A stretch of 64,000 bases of DNA from Microbacterium testaceum StLB037 (GTDB lineage Bacteria > Actinomycetota > Actinomycetes > Actinomycetales > Microbacteriaceae), in contig NC_015125.1 of the NCBI RefSeq assembly GCF_000202635.1, positions 3,658,001-3,722,000 of the forward strand, read 5' to 3'. The notes below the pieces were generated by a model. That model was not told the origin of the DNA, made no database searches, and worked only from the letters and a program-made list of their open reading frames with translations. Below, one piece after another: positions 1 through 10,396 of the stretch (within the stretch, counting starts at the first letter, position 1; every line of letters begins with the position of its first letter). A program made the position numbers and the translations under genes.

Positions 1-300
1 GCCATCCTCGGCACGACCACGACCATCGAGTCGCTCGACGGCAGCGTCGACCTCGAGGTGCGCCCCGGAGTCCAGTCCGGCGACGTGCTGACGATCAAGA
101 ACCGCGGCATCACCCCGCTGCGGGGAAGCCAGCGCGGCGACCTGAAGGTCGGCGTGCAGGTGGTCACGCCCACGCGGCTCGACCACCGGGACCGTGCCCT
201 CATCGAGGAGTTCGCGAAGCGCACGAAGGCTCCCAAGCCGCGCCTCGCCGAGCACCAGCAGGGCATGTTCGCGAAGTTCCGCGACCGCTTCCGGCACTGA
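1..300 (+). CDS. dnaJ: DnaJ co-chaperone, C-terminal fragment
   Basis: The window opens inside this gene; the frame from base 1 reads 99 residues to a TGA. What remains is the end of the C-terminal substrate-binding domain of an Hsp40: a glycine-rich segment (VRPGVQSGDVLTIKNRG) followed by RGDLKVGVQVVTP, the conserved G-DL-V-V-V-P pattern of DnaJ, and then a short basic tail. DnaJ hands unfolded clients to DnaK and stimulates its ATPase in the cytoplasm. rsmE starts two bases after the stop. The hrcA-dnaJ2-rsmE order is common in actinobacteria, so this is more likely the HrcA-linked DnaJ2 copy than the dnaK-linked one (inference). The J domain and zinc fingers lie outside the window. Confidence 0.93.
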   Translation, partial: AILGTTTTIESLDGSVDLEVRPGVQSGDVLTIKNRGITPLRGSQRGDLKVGVQVVTPTRLDHRDRALIEEFAKRTKAPKPRLAEHQQGMFAKFRDRFRH

Positions 301-302
301 TC

Positions 303-1037
303 GTGGCCCTGCATTTCGTCACCGACGCCGCGGCATCCGCTCAGTCCGGCGACGTCGTCGAGCTGACCGGTTCCGAGGCGCATCACGCGTCCGCGGTGCG
401 TCGGGTGCGCGTCGATGAAGCGGTGACCCTCGGCGACGGACGGGGCACGTGGCTGACGGGCCTCGTGACCGCCGCGTCTCCGAAGCAGGTCGATGTCCGC
501 ATCACCGCCCGCGAGGACGTGCCCGCCCCGAGCCCGCGCTTCGTACTCGTCCAGGCCCTCGCCAAGGGCGACCGCGACGAGCTCGCCGTGCAGGCGGCGA
601 CCGAGCTCGGCGTCGACGCGATCGTGCCGTGGCAGGCGTCTCGGAGCGTGTCCCGCTGGGATGCCAAGGCCGAGAAGGGCCTCGCCCGCTGGCGGACCAT
701 CGTTCGTGAGGCCGCGAAGCAGGCGCATCGCGCGTGGATCCCCGAGGTCGAGGGGCTGGCGCGCACGGCCGACCTGGTCCGGCTCGCCGCGACGTCGCAG
801 GTGTTCGTGCTCGAGCCCTCGGCACCCGCTCGTCTCACCGCCGTCGCCACCGAGGCGTCGGACGGCCGCGACGTCGTGCTCGTGGTCGGACCGGAGGGCG
901 GGATCGCGCCCGAGGAGCTCTCCGCGCTCGAGCGAGCCGGTGCGCGGCAGGTCCGCCTCGGCGAGACGGTGCTGCGCACCTCCACCGCCGGTGCCGCCGC
1001 GATCTCGGTGTTGTCGGCGGCGCACGGTCGCTGGTGA
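303..1037 (+). CDS. rsmE: 16S rRNA (uracil-1498-N3)-methyltransferase RsmE
   Basis: A 244-residue protein of the usual RsmE length. It methylates N3 of U1498 in 16S rRNA of the 30S subunit using S-adenosylmethionine. The N-terminal third fits the PUA-like RNA-binding domain (SEAHHASAVRRVRVDEAV). The C-terminal part is a SPOUT fold: the knot region shows VLVVGPEGGIAPEEL near residues 196-210 and RLGETVLRTSTAGAAA near 217-232, which bind SAM and are diagnostic of the family. The start is GTG at 303, two bases after the dnaJ stop, so the two genes are probably co-transcribed. Nothing unusual is visible in the gene; the intergenic stretch after it holds repeated inverted elements. Confidence 0.95.
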   Translation: MALHFVTDAAASAQSGDVVELTGSEAHHASAVRRVRVDEAVTLGDGRGTWLTGLVTAASPKQVDVRITAREDVPAPSPRFVLVQALAKGDRDELAVQAATELGVDAIVPWQASRSVSRWDAKAEKGLARWRTIVREAAKQAHRAWIPEVEGLARTADLVRLAATSQVFVLEPSAPARLTAVATEASDGRDVVLVVGPEGGIAPEELSALERAGARQVRLGETVLRTSTAGAAAISVLSAAHGRW

Positions 1038-1052
1038 CAGCCACGCGTCCCA

Positions 1053-1121
1053 GGTTTGGGGCACGTTCCTCCGTTTGGGGCGCGGCAATTCACGCCCCAG
1101 ACGGCGAAACGCGCCCCAAAC
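1053..1121. repeat. Alternating inverted repeats (TTTGGGGC family) between rsmE and HIT gene
   Basis: GTTTGGGGCGCG at 1073-1084 is a perfect 12-base inverted match of 1110-1121, with a 25-base spacer. A second direct copy, GGTTTGGGGC at 1053-1062, can pair with 1113-1122 instead, so two mutually exclusive stems share one 3' arm. No run of T follows. It could be a terminator for dnaJ-rsmE, an extragenic repeat, or a regulatory leader; the sequence alone does not decide. Confidence 0.5.
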
Positions 1122-1188
1122 CCTGAAAGCCGGTCGGGCGCGGAGGGACCCAGCCCCGATGTCGGAGCCCGTCGATAGACTGGATGCC

Positions 1189-1536
1189 ATGAGCGAACCG
1201 TCCATCTTCACGCGCATCCTGCAGGGCGAGATCCCGGCCGAGATCGTCGCCGAGACGGAGAACGTGTTCGCGATCCGCGACATCGCTCCGCAGGCCCCGG
1301 TGCATCTGCTGGTCATCCCCAAGACGGCGCAGTACCGCAACGTCGTCGAGCTGGCGGCGGGCGACCCCGATCTTCTGACCGAGGTCATCGGCCTGGCGAA
1401 CACCGTGGCCGCCGAGCACGCCGACGGCGACTTCCGTCTCGTCTTCAACACCGGCGAGGGTGCCGGTCAAACCGTCTTCCATGTGCACGCCCACGTCCTC
1501 GCGGGCGGCCTGAACGAAAAGAGCCTGGGTGGCTGA
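1189..1536 (+). CDS. Histidine-triad (HIT) nucleotide-binding protein
   Basis: A 115-residue protein of typical HinT length. HIT proteins are cytoplasmic nucleotide hydrolases that act on AMP- and GMP-linked phosphoramidates. The signature HVHAHVLAG near the C-terminus is the histidine triad (H-x-H-x-H-x-x), with the catalytic histidine in the middle, and the N-terminus (FTRILQGEIPAEIV) is typical of the HinT branch. ATG 1189 is chosen because it begins this conserved segment. There is no Shine-Dalgarno, and a TAGACT hexamer seven bases upstream suggests a leaderless transcript. The end overlaps phoH by eight bases, which implies translational coupling to the phoH-ybeY-corC-era run. Confidence 0.93.
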   Translation: MSEPSIFTRILQGEIPAEIVAETENVFAIRDIAPQAPVHLLVIPKTAQYRNVVELAAGDPDLLTEVIGLANTVAAEHADGDFRLVFNTGEGAGQTVFHVHAHVLAGGLNEKSLGG

Positions 1537-2611
1537 TTCCCCCGAGAAGAACGTCGTCGACCACATCGAGGTCGACGGCGTCGCCATGGTGCAGCTCCTC
1601 GGCCCGCAGGATCGTCTCCTGCGCGTGGTCGAGAAGGAGCACCCCGAGGTCGACGTGCACGTGCGCGGCAACGAGGTCACCCTGTCGGGCGCTCCGGATG
1701 CCGTGCGCGCGGCGCGCGGCCTCGTCGACGAGCTGCTGGCGATGACCCGCTCCGGCCACGGGCTCGACCCGGCGGACGTGTCGAGCTCGAACCGCATGCT
1801 GCGCTCCGAGGGCGGTCCGCGGCCGTCCGAGGTGATGGGGGAGGCGATCCTCTCCTCGCGCGGCAAAGTCATCCGCCCCAAGACCGCCGGGCAGAAGGCC
1901 TACGTCGACGCGATCGACGAGAGCACGATCGTCTTCGGCATCGGCCCCGCCGGTACCGGGAAGACCTACCTCGCGATGGCCAAGGCCGTGCAGGCGCTGC
2001 AGCGCAAAGAGGTCAGCCGCATCATCCTCACGCGTCCCGCGGTCGAGGCGGGGGAGCGCCTGGGCTTCCTGCCGGGCACGCTGACCGACAAGATCGACCC
2101 GTATCTGCGCCCGCTCTACGACGCTCTCAACGAGATGATGGATCCCGAGATCGTCCCGAAGCTCATGGCGACGGGAACCATCGAGGTCGCGCCGCTGGCG
2201 TACATGCGCGGTCGCACGCTGAACGACTCCTTCGTCGTGCTCGACGAGGCGCAGAACACCACGCCCGAGCAGATGAAGATGTTCCTCACCCGGCTCGGGT
2301 TCGGCACGCGCATGGTCGTCACCGGCGACATCACGCAGATCGACCTCCCGCAGGGGGCCTCGGGCCTTCGTCTGGTGACGCGCGTGCTGAGCAACGTCGA
2401 CGACATCCACTTCTCGTACCTGACCAGCGACGACGTCGTACGCCACACGCTGGTGGGCCGCATCGTCGACGCGTACAGCGAGTACGACGAGAAGCGGCTC
2501 GTCGCGCGGCGAGAGCGCGACGAAGCCACCGAGTTCGCCAACCGTGCGGAGCGACGCGGCCCCCGGGCCGCGGGTCCCCGCGATCACCTCCCGAGACGAA
2601 ACCGCTCATGA
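1529..2611 (+). CDS. phoH: PhoH-like ATPase (YbeZ-type)
   Basis: A 360-residue cytoplasmic P-loop ATPase. It shows an N-terminal KH-like segment, Walker [17 protein letters not shown] near residue 139, and Walker [19 protein letters not shown] near residue 235. PhoH/YbeZ proteins are predicted RNA-linked ATPases that work with the endonuclease YbeY, whose gene follows immediately with a four-base ATGA overlap. The GTG start at 1529 lies inside the HIT gene. The C-terminal 20 residues are rich in Arg and Pro and look like a low-complexity tail rather than part of the fold. The family assignment is firm; the exact cellular role is still inferred for the family as a whole. Confidence 0.93.
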   Translation: MADSPEKNVVDHIEVDGVAMVQLLGPQDRLLRVVEKEHPEVDVHVRGNEVTLSGAPDAVRAARGLVDELLAMTRSGHGLDPADVSSSNRMLRSEGGPRPSEVMGEAILSSRGKVIRPKTAGQKAYVDAIDESTIVFGIGPAGTGKTYLAMAKAVQALQRKEVSRIILTRPAVEAGERLGFLPGTLTDKIDPYLRPLYDALNEMMDPEIVPKLMATGTIEVAPLAYMRGRTLNDSFVVLDEAQNTTPEQMKMFLTRLGFGTRMVVTGDITQIDLPQGASGLRLVTRVLSNVDDIHFSYLTSDDVVRHTLVGRIVDAYSEYDEKRLVARRERDEATEFANRAERRGPRAAGPRDHLPRRNRS

Positions 2612-3075
2612 CGATCGAGATCAACAACGAATCCGGCTACGACATCGACGAGCAGGTCCTGCTCCGGCTGATGGAGTACAACCTCGCCGAGCTCCACGTG
2701 AGCGCCGACGCCGACGTGGCCATCGTGCTGGTCGACGAGGGTGCGATGGAGTCGCTGCACGTGCAGTGGATGGACGAGCCCGGCCCCACCGACGTCCTGA
2801 GCTTCCCGATGGACGAGCTCCGGCCGGGTTCGGAAGACGCGCCGACCCCCGCCGGTCTCCTGGGCGACATCGTGCTCTGCCCCTCGGTCGCCGAGGCCCA
2901 GGCGGTCACCGCCCAGCACTCGACGCAGGACGAGCTGATCCTCCTCACCACGCACGGCCTGCTCCACCTGCTCGGCTTCGATCACGCCGAGCCCGACGAA
3001 GAGCGCGAGATGTTCGGCCTGCAGCGCGAGCTCATCACCGGTTTCCAGGCCGTCGAGCGCCGCCGCCGCGCATGA
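2608..3075 (+). CDS. ybeY: Endoribonuclease YbeY
   Basis: A 155-residue single-strand-specific metallo-endoribonuclease needed for 16S rRNA 3' maturation and ribosome quality control. The zinc-binding signature H-G-L-L-H-L-L-G-F-D-H (H-x3-H-x5-H) sits near residues 113-123. The D-V-L-S-F-P-M motif before it is also family-typical. It overlaps phoH by ATGA at the front and the CorC-type gene by ATGA at the end, so it sits in the middle of a coupled operon, as in most bacteria. Confidence 0.95.
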   Translation: MTIEINNESGYDIDEQVLLRLMEYNLAELHVSADADVAIVLVDEGAMESLHVQWMDEPGPTDVLSFPMDELRPGSEDAPTPAGLLGDIVLCPSVAEAQAVTAQHSTQDELILLTTHGLLHLLGFDHAEPDEEREMFGLQRELITGFQAVERRRRA

Positions 3076-4376
3076 CCGAGGCCCTCCTCCTCGTCGCCGC
3101 GCTCCTGCTCGTCGCCTTCGGCGGGTTGATGGCGGCATCCGAGGCGGCTTTGGGCGTCACCTCGCGCGCCGACCTGCTCGAGCTGGGCGCGACGGGGCGC
3201 AACGCCCGCGCCCTGCAGCGCATCGCCGACGACGCGAACGCGCACGTGACGGCCGTGGGCTTCATCCGCGTGCTCGCCGAGACCACCGCCGCCGTGCTCG
3301 TGACCGCCGCCTTCGTGCTGCTCTTCGACAACATCTGGCTCGCCGTCGCGGCGGCGGCGATCCTCATGACGGTGATCTCCTTCGTCGCGGTGGGAGCGAG
3401 TCCCCGTTCGGTCGGGCGCCAGCACGCGCGGGGGCTGCTGCGCGGCGGCGCGCCCCTGATCCGCGGTATGCGCATCCTCCTCGGTCCCCTCGCGCACGGC
3501 CTCGTATCGGTGAGCAACCGCGTGACGCCCGGTCTGGCGCAATCGACGTCTTTCGCCTCCGAGGAGCAGCTGCTCAGCATCATCGACGAGGCGGCCGAGA
3601 ACGAGCTCATCGAGCAGGACGACCGCGAGCTCATCCACTCGGTCTTCGACTTCACCGACCGCTACGTCCGGGAGGTCATGGTCCCGCGCACCGACATGGT
3701 GACCGTGGATGCCACCGCCACCTCGCGCGAGGCACTCGCCCTCTTCCTCGAGAAGGGCGTCTCCCGCGTTCCCCTGGCCGACGACGAGGCCGACGACGTC
3801 GTGGGCATGCTGTACCTGAAAGACCTGGTCCAGTTCGGATTCCGAGACGAAGCGGGCTGGCGCGACGCGCCGATCCGCCGCATCGCCCGCCCGGCCGTGT
3901 TCGTGCCGGAGTCGATGAAGGCCGAGACCCTCCTGCAGCAGATGAAGCGGGACGCCGTCCACGTGTGCCTCGCCGTCGACGAGTACGGCGGGATCTCGGG
4001 CCTGGTCACGCTCGAAGACCTCATCGAAGAACTGGTCGGCGAGATCTCGGACGAGTACGACGCCCCGTCCACCGAGGTCGTGGCCCTCGACGACGGTCGC
4101 TACCGTGTAAACGCGCGACTCGGGCTCGACGAGGTGGGCGACCTGTTCGGCCTCGAGCTCGATGACGAGGACGTCGACTCGATCGGCGGGCTGCTGGGCA
4201 AAGCCCTCGGCCGCATCCCCCAGCCCGGCGCCACGGCCGAGCACTCCGGTCTCGTGATGACCGGGGGAGCGTCACGGGGCCGCAACCGCGGCATCGCGAC
4301 CGTCATCGTGGAACGAGCCGAGACGGCGGACGACGACACCGACGCGGAGACCGCGCGCGAGAGGAACGACAGATGA
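3072..4376 (+). CDS. CNNM/HlyC-CorC family membrane protein with CBS domains
   Basis: A 434-residue membrane protein starting at ATG 3072, overlapping the ybeY stop. Order of domains: an N-terminal DUF21/CNNM membrane domain with three or four hydrophobic segments (about residues 1-135), a paired CBS domain (about 195-320, including REVMVPRTDMVTVDA and DEYGGISGLVTLEDL), and a C-terminal CorC_HlyC domain (about 335-420). Relatives transport or sense Mg2+ or Co2+; the older hemolysin name is misleading. An upstream in-frame extension runs through ybeY in another frame and is not a credible start. The next gene, era, begins in the stop codon. Confidence 0.9.
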   Translation: MTEALLLVAALLLVAFGGLMAASEAALGVTSRADLLELGATGRNARALQRIADDANAHVTAVGFIRVLAETTAAVLVTAAFVLLFDNIWLAVAAAAILMTVISFVAVGASPRSVGRQHARGLLRGGAPLIRGMRILLGPLAHGLVSVSNRVTPGLAQSTSFASEEQLLSIIDEAAENELIEQDDRELIHSVFDFTDRYVREVMVPRTDMVTVDATATSREALALFLEKGVSRVPLADDEADDVVGMLYLKDLVQFGFRDEAGWRDAPIRRIARPAVFVPESMKAETLLQQMKRDAVHVCLAVDEYGGISGLVTLEDLIEELVGEISDEYDAPSTEVVALDDGRYRVNARLGLDEVGDLFGLELDDEDVDSIGGLLGKALGRIPQPGATAEHSGLVMTGGASRGRNRGIATVIVERAETADDDTDAETARERNDR

Positions 4377-5266
4377 GCGACACCCGATCCGGCTTCGTGA
4401 CCTTCGTGGGGCGACCCAACGTCGGCAAGTCGACGCTGACCAACGCCCTGGTGGGCGAGAAGGTCGCCATCACGAGCGACAAGCCGCAGACCACTCGACG
4501 CGCGATCCGCGGAATCGTGAACCGTCCGGGCGGGCAGCTCGTGGTCGTCGACACCCCGGGTATCCACCGCCCCCGGACCCTCCTCGGACAGCGGCTGAAC
4601 GACCTCGTCGAGCAGGTGCTGGGCGACGTCGACGTCATCGCCTTCTGCGCGCCCGCGACCGAGAAGGTCGGTCCCGGAGACCGCCGGATCGCGGAGTCAC
4701 TGTCGGGCTATCCGCGCGCGAAGAAGGTCGCCCTCGTCACGAAGACGGATGCCGCGACCCGCGACCAGATCACCGAGCGCCTCGTCGAGGTCGACTCCCT
4801 CCGCGAGGACTGGGCCGCTGTCATCCCGCTGTCCGCCGTGACCAACGACCAGCTCGACGTGCTGAGCGACGAGCTGCTCGCCCTCATGCCCGAGGGACCG
4901 GCCCTGTACGACGCCGACATCACGACTGACGAGACCCTCGAGGATCGCATCGCCGAGATCATCCGCGAGGCGGCGCTGCACGGGGTCCGCGACGAACTCC
5001 CGCACTCGATCGCGGTGACGATCGACGACGTCGCTCCCCGCGACGGCAGCGACCTCACCGACGTGTGGGCCAACATCATCGTCGAGCGCGACAGCCAGAA
5101 GGCCATCATCATCGGCCGCAAGGGTTCGCGTCTCGCCGACGTCGGCGCCCGGGCGCGCGCCGGCATCGAACCTCTCGTGGGCGGCCGCGTCTATCTGTCT
5201 CTGCACGTCCGGGTCGCGAAAGAGTGGCAGCGCGACGCGAAGCAGCTCGGCCGACTCGGGTTCTGA
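4373..5266 (+). CDS. era: GTPase Era
   Basis: A 297-residue ribosome-assembly GTPase. The GTPase domain shows G1 GRPNVGKST, G3 DTPGIHRP and G4 TKTD. The C-terminal KH domain, which binds the 3' end of 16S rRNA, covers the last about 80 residues (IIIGRKGSRLADVGARARAG). Era works at the same rRNA end that YbeY processes, consistent with their shared operon. The ATG overlaps the previous stop. Confidence 0.96.
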   Translation: MSDTRSGFVTFVGRPNVGKSTLTNALVGEKVAITSDKPQTTRRAIRGIVNRPGGQLVVVDTPGIHRPRTLLGQRLNDLVEQVLGDVDVIAFCAPATEKVGPGDRRIAESLSGYPRAKKVALVTKTDAATRDQITERLVEVDSLREDWAAVIPLSAVTNDQLDVLSDELLALMPEGPALYDADITTDETLEDRIAEIIREAALHGVRDELPHSIAVTIDDVAPRDGSDLTDVWANIIVERDSQKAIIIGRKGSRLADVGARARAGIEPLVGGRVYLSLHVRVAKEWQRDAKQLGRLGF

Positions 5267-5300
5267 CCCGTCCGGCACCCTCCCGAAGAAAGGCGCGATC

Positions 5301-6248
5301 ATGGCGAAGAGGTGGACGGCTCCGGCTCCGGGGCCGATCGATTCGTGGAGCTTCGACGAGGTCGATGTCGCCCCTCCCGGCCCGGGAGAGGTGACGATCC
5401 GCGTTCGCGCGGCGGGCGTCAACCCCGCGGATGCCAAGCACGTCGCCCAGGCGCGCCCCGGCGCGACGTTCCCCGCGCCCGTCGGGTACGAACTGTCGGG
5501 TGAGATCCTCGCCGTCGGTCCGGACGCCGTCGGTGGTGCGGGTGAGCTCGCCGTCGGCGACGAGGTGGTCGCGTTCCGTGTCCAGGGCGCGTACGCGACC
5601 GAGATCACGGTGCCCTCGCGGGACGTCTTCGCGAAGCCCGCGACGCTCTCGCACCCCGAGGCGGCGAACCTCCTCCTCGCCGGCACCACCGCGGCCGAGA
5701 TGATCCAGGTCACCCGCGTCACCGCCGGCGACACCGTTGTCCTGCACGCGGCGTCCGGAGCGGTGGGTGTGAGTCTGCTCCAGCAGGCGCGCGAGCTCGG
5801 CGTGCGCGTGATCGGGACGGTGAGCCCGGATGCCACCGACTCGGCCGACCGCGTTCGTCGCTACGGCGGCGTCCCCGTCGCGTACGGCGAGGGGCTGCGC
5901 GAACGCGTGGAGGAAGCCGCCGGAGGAGCACCGATCGTCGCCGCGTGGGACGCCGTCGGTACCGACGAGGCGATCGACGTCTCGCTGGCGCTGGTCGAGG
6001 AGCGCGACCGCATCGTCACGATCGTCGACCCCGAACGGGCGAAGCGCGACGGCTTCCTCTGGATCGCGGGCGCGCGCCCCGAAAGCGCCCGGTTCCGCGA
6101 CATCGCGCGAGTGCGAGTGCTGGAGCTCGCGGCATCCGGTGTCCTCGAAGTGCCCCTCTCGCGCACGTACCCGCTCGCGGAGGCCGTCGAGGCGCTCCGC
6201 TTCGTCATGACCGGGCACCCCGGGGGCAAGGTCGCGCTGATCCCGTGA
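5301..6248 (+). CDS. NADPH-dependent quinone oxidoreductase-like (zinc-independent MDR family)
   Basis: A 315-residue medium-chain dehydrogenase/reductase. An N-terminal GroES-like domain (AGVNPADAKHVAQARPG, then YELSGEILAVGPDAVG) precedes a Rossmann nucleotide-binding domain with AASGAVGVSLLQ near residue 152. No catalytic zinc-ligand cysteines are present, which places it with quinone reductases rather than alcohol dehydrogenases. The substrate is unknown. A GAAAGG ribosome-binding site precedes ATG 5301, and the stop overlaps the following acetyltransferase gene (GTGA), so the pair is coupled. Confidence 0.85.
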   Translation: MAKRWTAPAPGPIDSWSFDEVDVAPPGPGEVTIRVRAAGVNPADAKHVAQARPGATFPAPVGYELSGEILAVGPDAVGGAGELAVGDEVVAFRVQGAYATEITVPSRDVFAKPATLSHPEAANLLLAGTTAAEMIQVTRVTAGDTVVLHAASGAVGVSLLQQARELGVRVIGTVSPDATDSADRVRRYGGVPVAYGEGLRERVEEAAGGAPIVAAWDAVGTDEAIDVSLALVEERDRIVTIVDPERAKRDGFLWIAGARPESARFRDIARVRVLELAASGVLEVPLSRTYPLAEAVEALRFVMTGHPGGKVALIP

Positions 6249-6832
6249 CCGCGTCGCCGTTCGTCCTCCCTCCGGCACCGGAGCGGCTCGAGGTGCGGCG
6301 CGAGCGCGTGCTGCTGCGCCCGGTCGTCGACGCCGACCTCGAGGCGATGGTGGGCTACCGCGGTGACGCCGAGGTGTGCCGCTTCCTGCCGTTCGATCCG
6401 CAGACGCCGGATGACATCCGCGCGAGGATCGGCCACCTCTTCGGCGGTACGAGCATCGACGGGGAGCGCGGTGGGATCGTCCTCGCGATCGAGGACAGGG
6501 CCGGCGGCGCGGTGATCGGCGATCTCGTGCTCTTCCATCTCGACCGCGACGCGGGTTCGGCCGAGATCGGATGGGTCGTGAGTCCGGCGGCATCCGGTCG
6601 GGGGATGGCGACCGAGGCGGTGCGCGCCCTGATCGACACGGCGTTCGAGGTCTACGGCCTCCGCCGCCTGGTCGCGCGTATCGACGCCGAGAACGCGCGA
6701 TCCCTCGCCCTCGCCGAACGGGTGGGGATGCGCCGCGAGGCGCACCTCGTCGAGAACGCCTGGTTCAAGGGGCGCTGGAGCGACGAGGTCGACTACGGCA
6801 TCCTGTCGCGCGAGTGGGCGACGGGGGAGTGA
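6245..6832 (+). CDS. GNAT family N-acetyltransferase (RimJ/RimL-like)
   Basis: A 195-residue acetyl-CoA-dependent acetyltransferase. The GNAT motif A is visible as VVSPAASGRGMATEAVRALI (the R-G-x-G/A phosphopantetheine-binding loop) near residues 111-130, followed by the family's typical R-I-D-A-E-N-x-x-S segment. That C-terminal pattern resembles RimJ/RimL ribosomal-protein acetyltransferases and antibiotic-modifying relatives, so the acceptor cannot be named. The GTG start lies in the stop of the upstream oxidoreductase. Confidence 0.87.
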   Translation: MTASPFVLPPAPERLEVRRERVLLRPVVDADLEAMVGYRGDAEVCRFLPFDPQTPDDIRARIGHLFGGTSIDGERGGIVLAIEDRAGGAVIGDLVLFHLDRDAGSAEIGWVVSPAASGRGMATEAVRALIDTAFEVYGLRRLVARIDAENARSLALAERVGMRREAHLVENAWFKGRWSDEVDYGILSREWATGE

Positions 6833-6864
6833 ACCGGTCCGCGCGAGGCTGGTACCATCACAGA

Positions 6865-6896
6865 ATGCGCTTCGGTGGTCTGCTTCTTCTTAGCTG

Positions 6897-6918
<22 letters not shown>
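6865..6918 (+). CDS. leuA leader peptide (17 residues, four consecutive leucines)
   Basis: ATG at 6865 opens MRFGGLLLLSCRDESSI followed by TAG. Four Leu codons in a row (CTG CTT CTT CTT) come at positions 6-9. CTT is an otherwise rare leucine codon in this GC-rich window, which fits a peptide that senses charged tRNA-Leu. It ends 84 bases before leuA, and its 3' half overlaps one arm of a 10-bp hairpin. This is the layout of a leucine attenuator. Leucine-rich leaders before leuA are reported in actinobacteria; the regulatory behaviour here is inference. Confidence 0.85.
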
Positions 6919-8763
<1,845 letters not shown>

Positions 8764-8786
8764 CGCCGAGCCCGGGAGACACGGCC

Positions 8787-9575
8787 GTGGCCTACGCCCA
8801 CGGACATCACGAGAGCGTGCTGCGTTCCCACGCGGCACGGACCGTCGCCGACTCGGCGGCCTACCTGGTGTCCTCGCTGTTCCCCGGCGCCCGCATCCTG
8901 GATGTGGGCGCCGGCCCCGGCACCATCACCGTCGACCTCGCCGACCGGGTCTTCCCGGGGCGAGTCGTCGGGGTGGATGCCGCGTCCGATGTCATCGAGG
9001 TCGCGCGCGCCGTGATCGGGGAGCGGACGAACGTCGACTTCCGCACGGGCGACGCCTACGCCCTCGACGTCCCCGACGCGTCCTTCGACATCGTGCACGC
9101 GCATCAGACGCTGCAGCACCTCGCGCGCCCGGTGGACGCCCTGCGGGAGTTCGGTCGCGCCGCCGGTCCCGAAGGCCTGGTGGCCGCGCGGGACGTGGAC
9201 TACGGCGGCGTGATCTGGCATCCGCGGATCCCGGCTCTCGACGAGTGGCTCGAGATCTACCACGGCGTCCACCGCGGCGTGTCGGGGGAGCCCGACGCGG
9301 GGCGTCGTCTGAAGGCGTGGGCACGCGAGGCGGGCTTCACCCGCGTCGAGGCGAGCGCGAGCGTCTGGGTCTTCGACACCGCCGACAAACGCGCCTGGTG
9401 GGGCGGGATGTGGGCGGATCGCGTCCTCGCGTCGGCGTTCGCCGGGCACGCCCGCCGACTCGGGCTCGCCGACGACCAGACGTTGCAGCGCATCTCGGAC
9501 GCGTGGCGCGAGTGGGCGGCGGACCCCGACGGCTGGATCCTGCTGCCGCACGGGGAGATCCTCGCGCGCGCCTGA
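8787..9575 (+). CDS. Class I SAM-dependent methyltransferase
   Basis: A 262-residue protein starting at GTG 8787. Motif I (ILDVGAGPGTITVDLADRV near residue 33) and the acidic strand-2 end (VVGVDAASDVI) form the SAM site; the FDIVHAHQTLQHLARPVDAL segment is the typical post-motif region of UbiE/Coq5-like small-molecule methyltransferases. The C-terminal half is rich in Trp (WWGGMWADR) and differs from the quinone-methylating members, so the substrate is unknown. It lies 23 bases after leuA, probably read through, with no visible functional link. Confidence 0.85.
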   Translation: MAYAHGHHESVLRSHAARTVADSAAYLVSSLFPGARILDVGAGPGTITVDLADRVFPGRVVGVDAASDVIEVARAVIGERTNVDFRTGDAYALDVPDASFDIVHAHQTLQHLARPVDALREFGRAAGPEGLVAARDVDYGGVIWHPRIPALDEWLEIYHGVHRGVSGEPDAGRRLKAWAREAGFTRVEASASVWVFDTADKRAWWGGMWADRVLASAFAGHARRLGLADDQTLQRISDAWREWAADPDGWILLPHGEILARA

Positions 9576-9587
9576 AAGGATGTCCGC

Positions 9588-10388
9588 ATGATCACCGTCT
9601 CCGCGCTGTACCGCCATCCCGTCAAGGGCCTGACCCCGGAGCGGCGCGATCACCTGATCGTGCAGGACGACGGCCGGATTCGCGGAGACCGCGTGCTCGC
9701 TTTTCGCTTCGCCGATGCCGTCGAGCCGATCGACGACGGTGGACTCGACGCGTGGCCGAAGAGCGGAGGCCTCGCCCTGATGGACTTCCCCTCCCTCGCC
9801 CGCGTGTCCGCGACGTTCGATGCCGAGGCGCAGCGCCTGAGCCTGCGAGCGGAGGGCCGTGTCCTCGCGGAAGCGGTGATCGACGAGGCGGGTCGTGCGG
9901 AGCTCGAGGACGCCCTCACCGCCTACGTCGCGACGACCTCCGAGGCCAAGGCCCTCGCGCGGGAGGGAGCACTACCCCTGCGTCTGATCGGCGACGGACA
10001 CACGTCGCGCTTCCAGGATCGGGCGCGCGGATTCGTGTCGCTGCACGGGTCCGCTTCGGTGGAAGAAGTGGATGCCACGGTGCCCGCCCCCGTCGACGAT
10101 CGCCGCTTCCGCTCCAACATCGTCGTCTCGGGCGCCGCGCCGTGGGCCGAACTCGCCTGGCGCGGGCGCGTGCGCATCGGAGAGGTCGTCTTCGAGGTGC
10201 AGAGGCCGATCGGCCGGTGCGCCGCGATCATGGCCAACCCCGACACGGGCGAGCGCGACGCGCGGCTGCTCGGCGTGCTGACCCGTCAGTTCGGTCAGGA
10301 CGAGGCGACGCTCGGCATCCTGCTCCTTCCCGCGGAGGGCGGTGGCGTCATCCGCGAGGGTGACGAGGTGCACATCGAGGAGCACTGA
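9588..10388 (+). CDS. MOSC domain protein
   Basis: A 266-residue protein. The N-terminus (VSALYRHPVKGLTPE) matches the MOSC_N beta-barrel and the C-terminal MOSC domain has the key cysteine in PIGRCAAIMANPDTGERD (about residue 211). MOSC proteins carry a molybdenum-cofactor- or sulfur-binding cysteine and include reductases of N-hydroxylated compounds (mARC, YcbX). No redox partner domain is attached. The substrate cannot be told from sequence. The gene is 12 bases after the methyltransferase and ends 8 bases before the stop of a convergent gene, leaving no room for a separate terminator. Confidence 0.85.
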   Translation: MITVSALYRHPVKGLTPERRDHLIVQDDGRIRGDRVLAFRFADAVEPIDDGGLDAWPKSGGLALMDFPSLARVSATFDAEAQRLSLRAEGRVLAEAVIDEAGRAELEDALTAYVATTSEAKALAREGALPLRLIGDGHTSRFQDRARGFVSLHGSASVEEVDATVPAPVDDRRFRSNIVVSGAAPWAELAWRGRVRIGEVVFEVQRPIGRCAAIMANPDTGERDARLLGVLTRQFGQDEATLGILLLPAEGGGVIREGDEVHIEEH

Positions 10389-10396
10389 GCGGCGAC

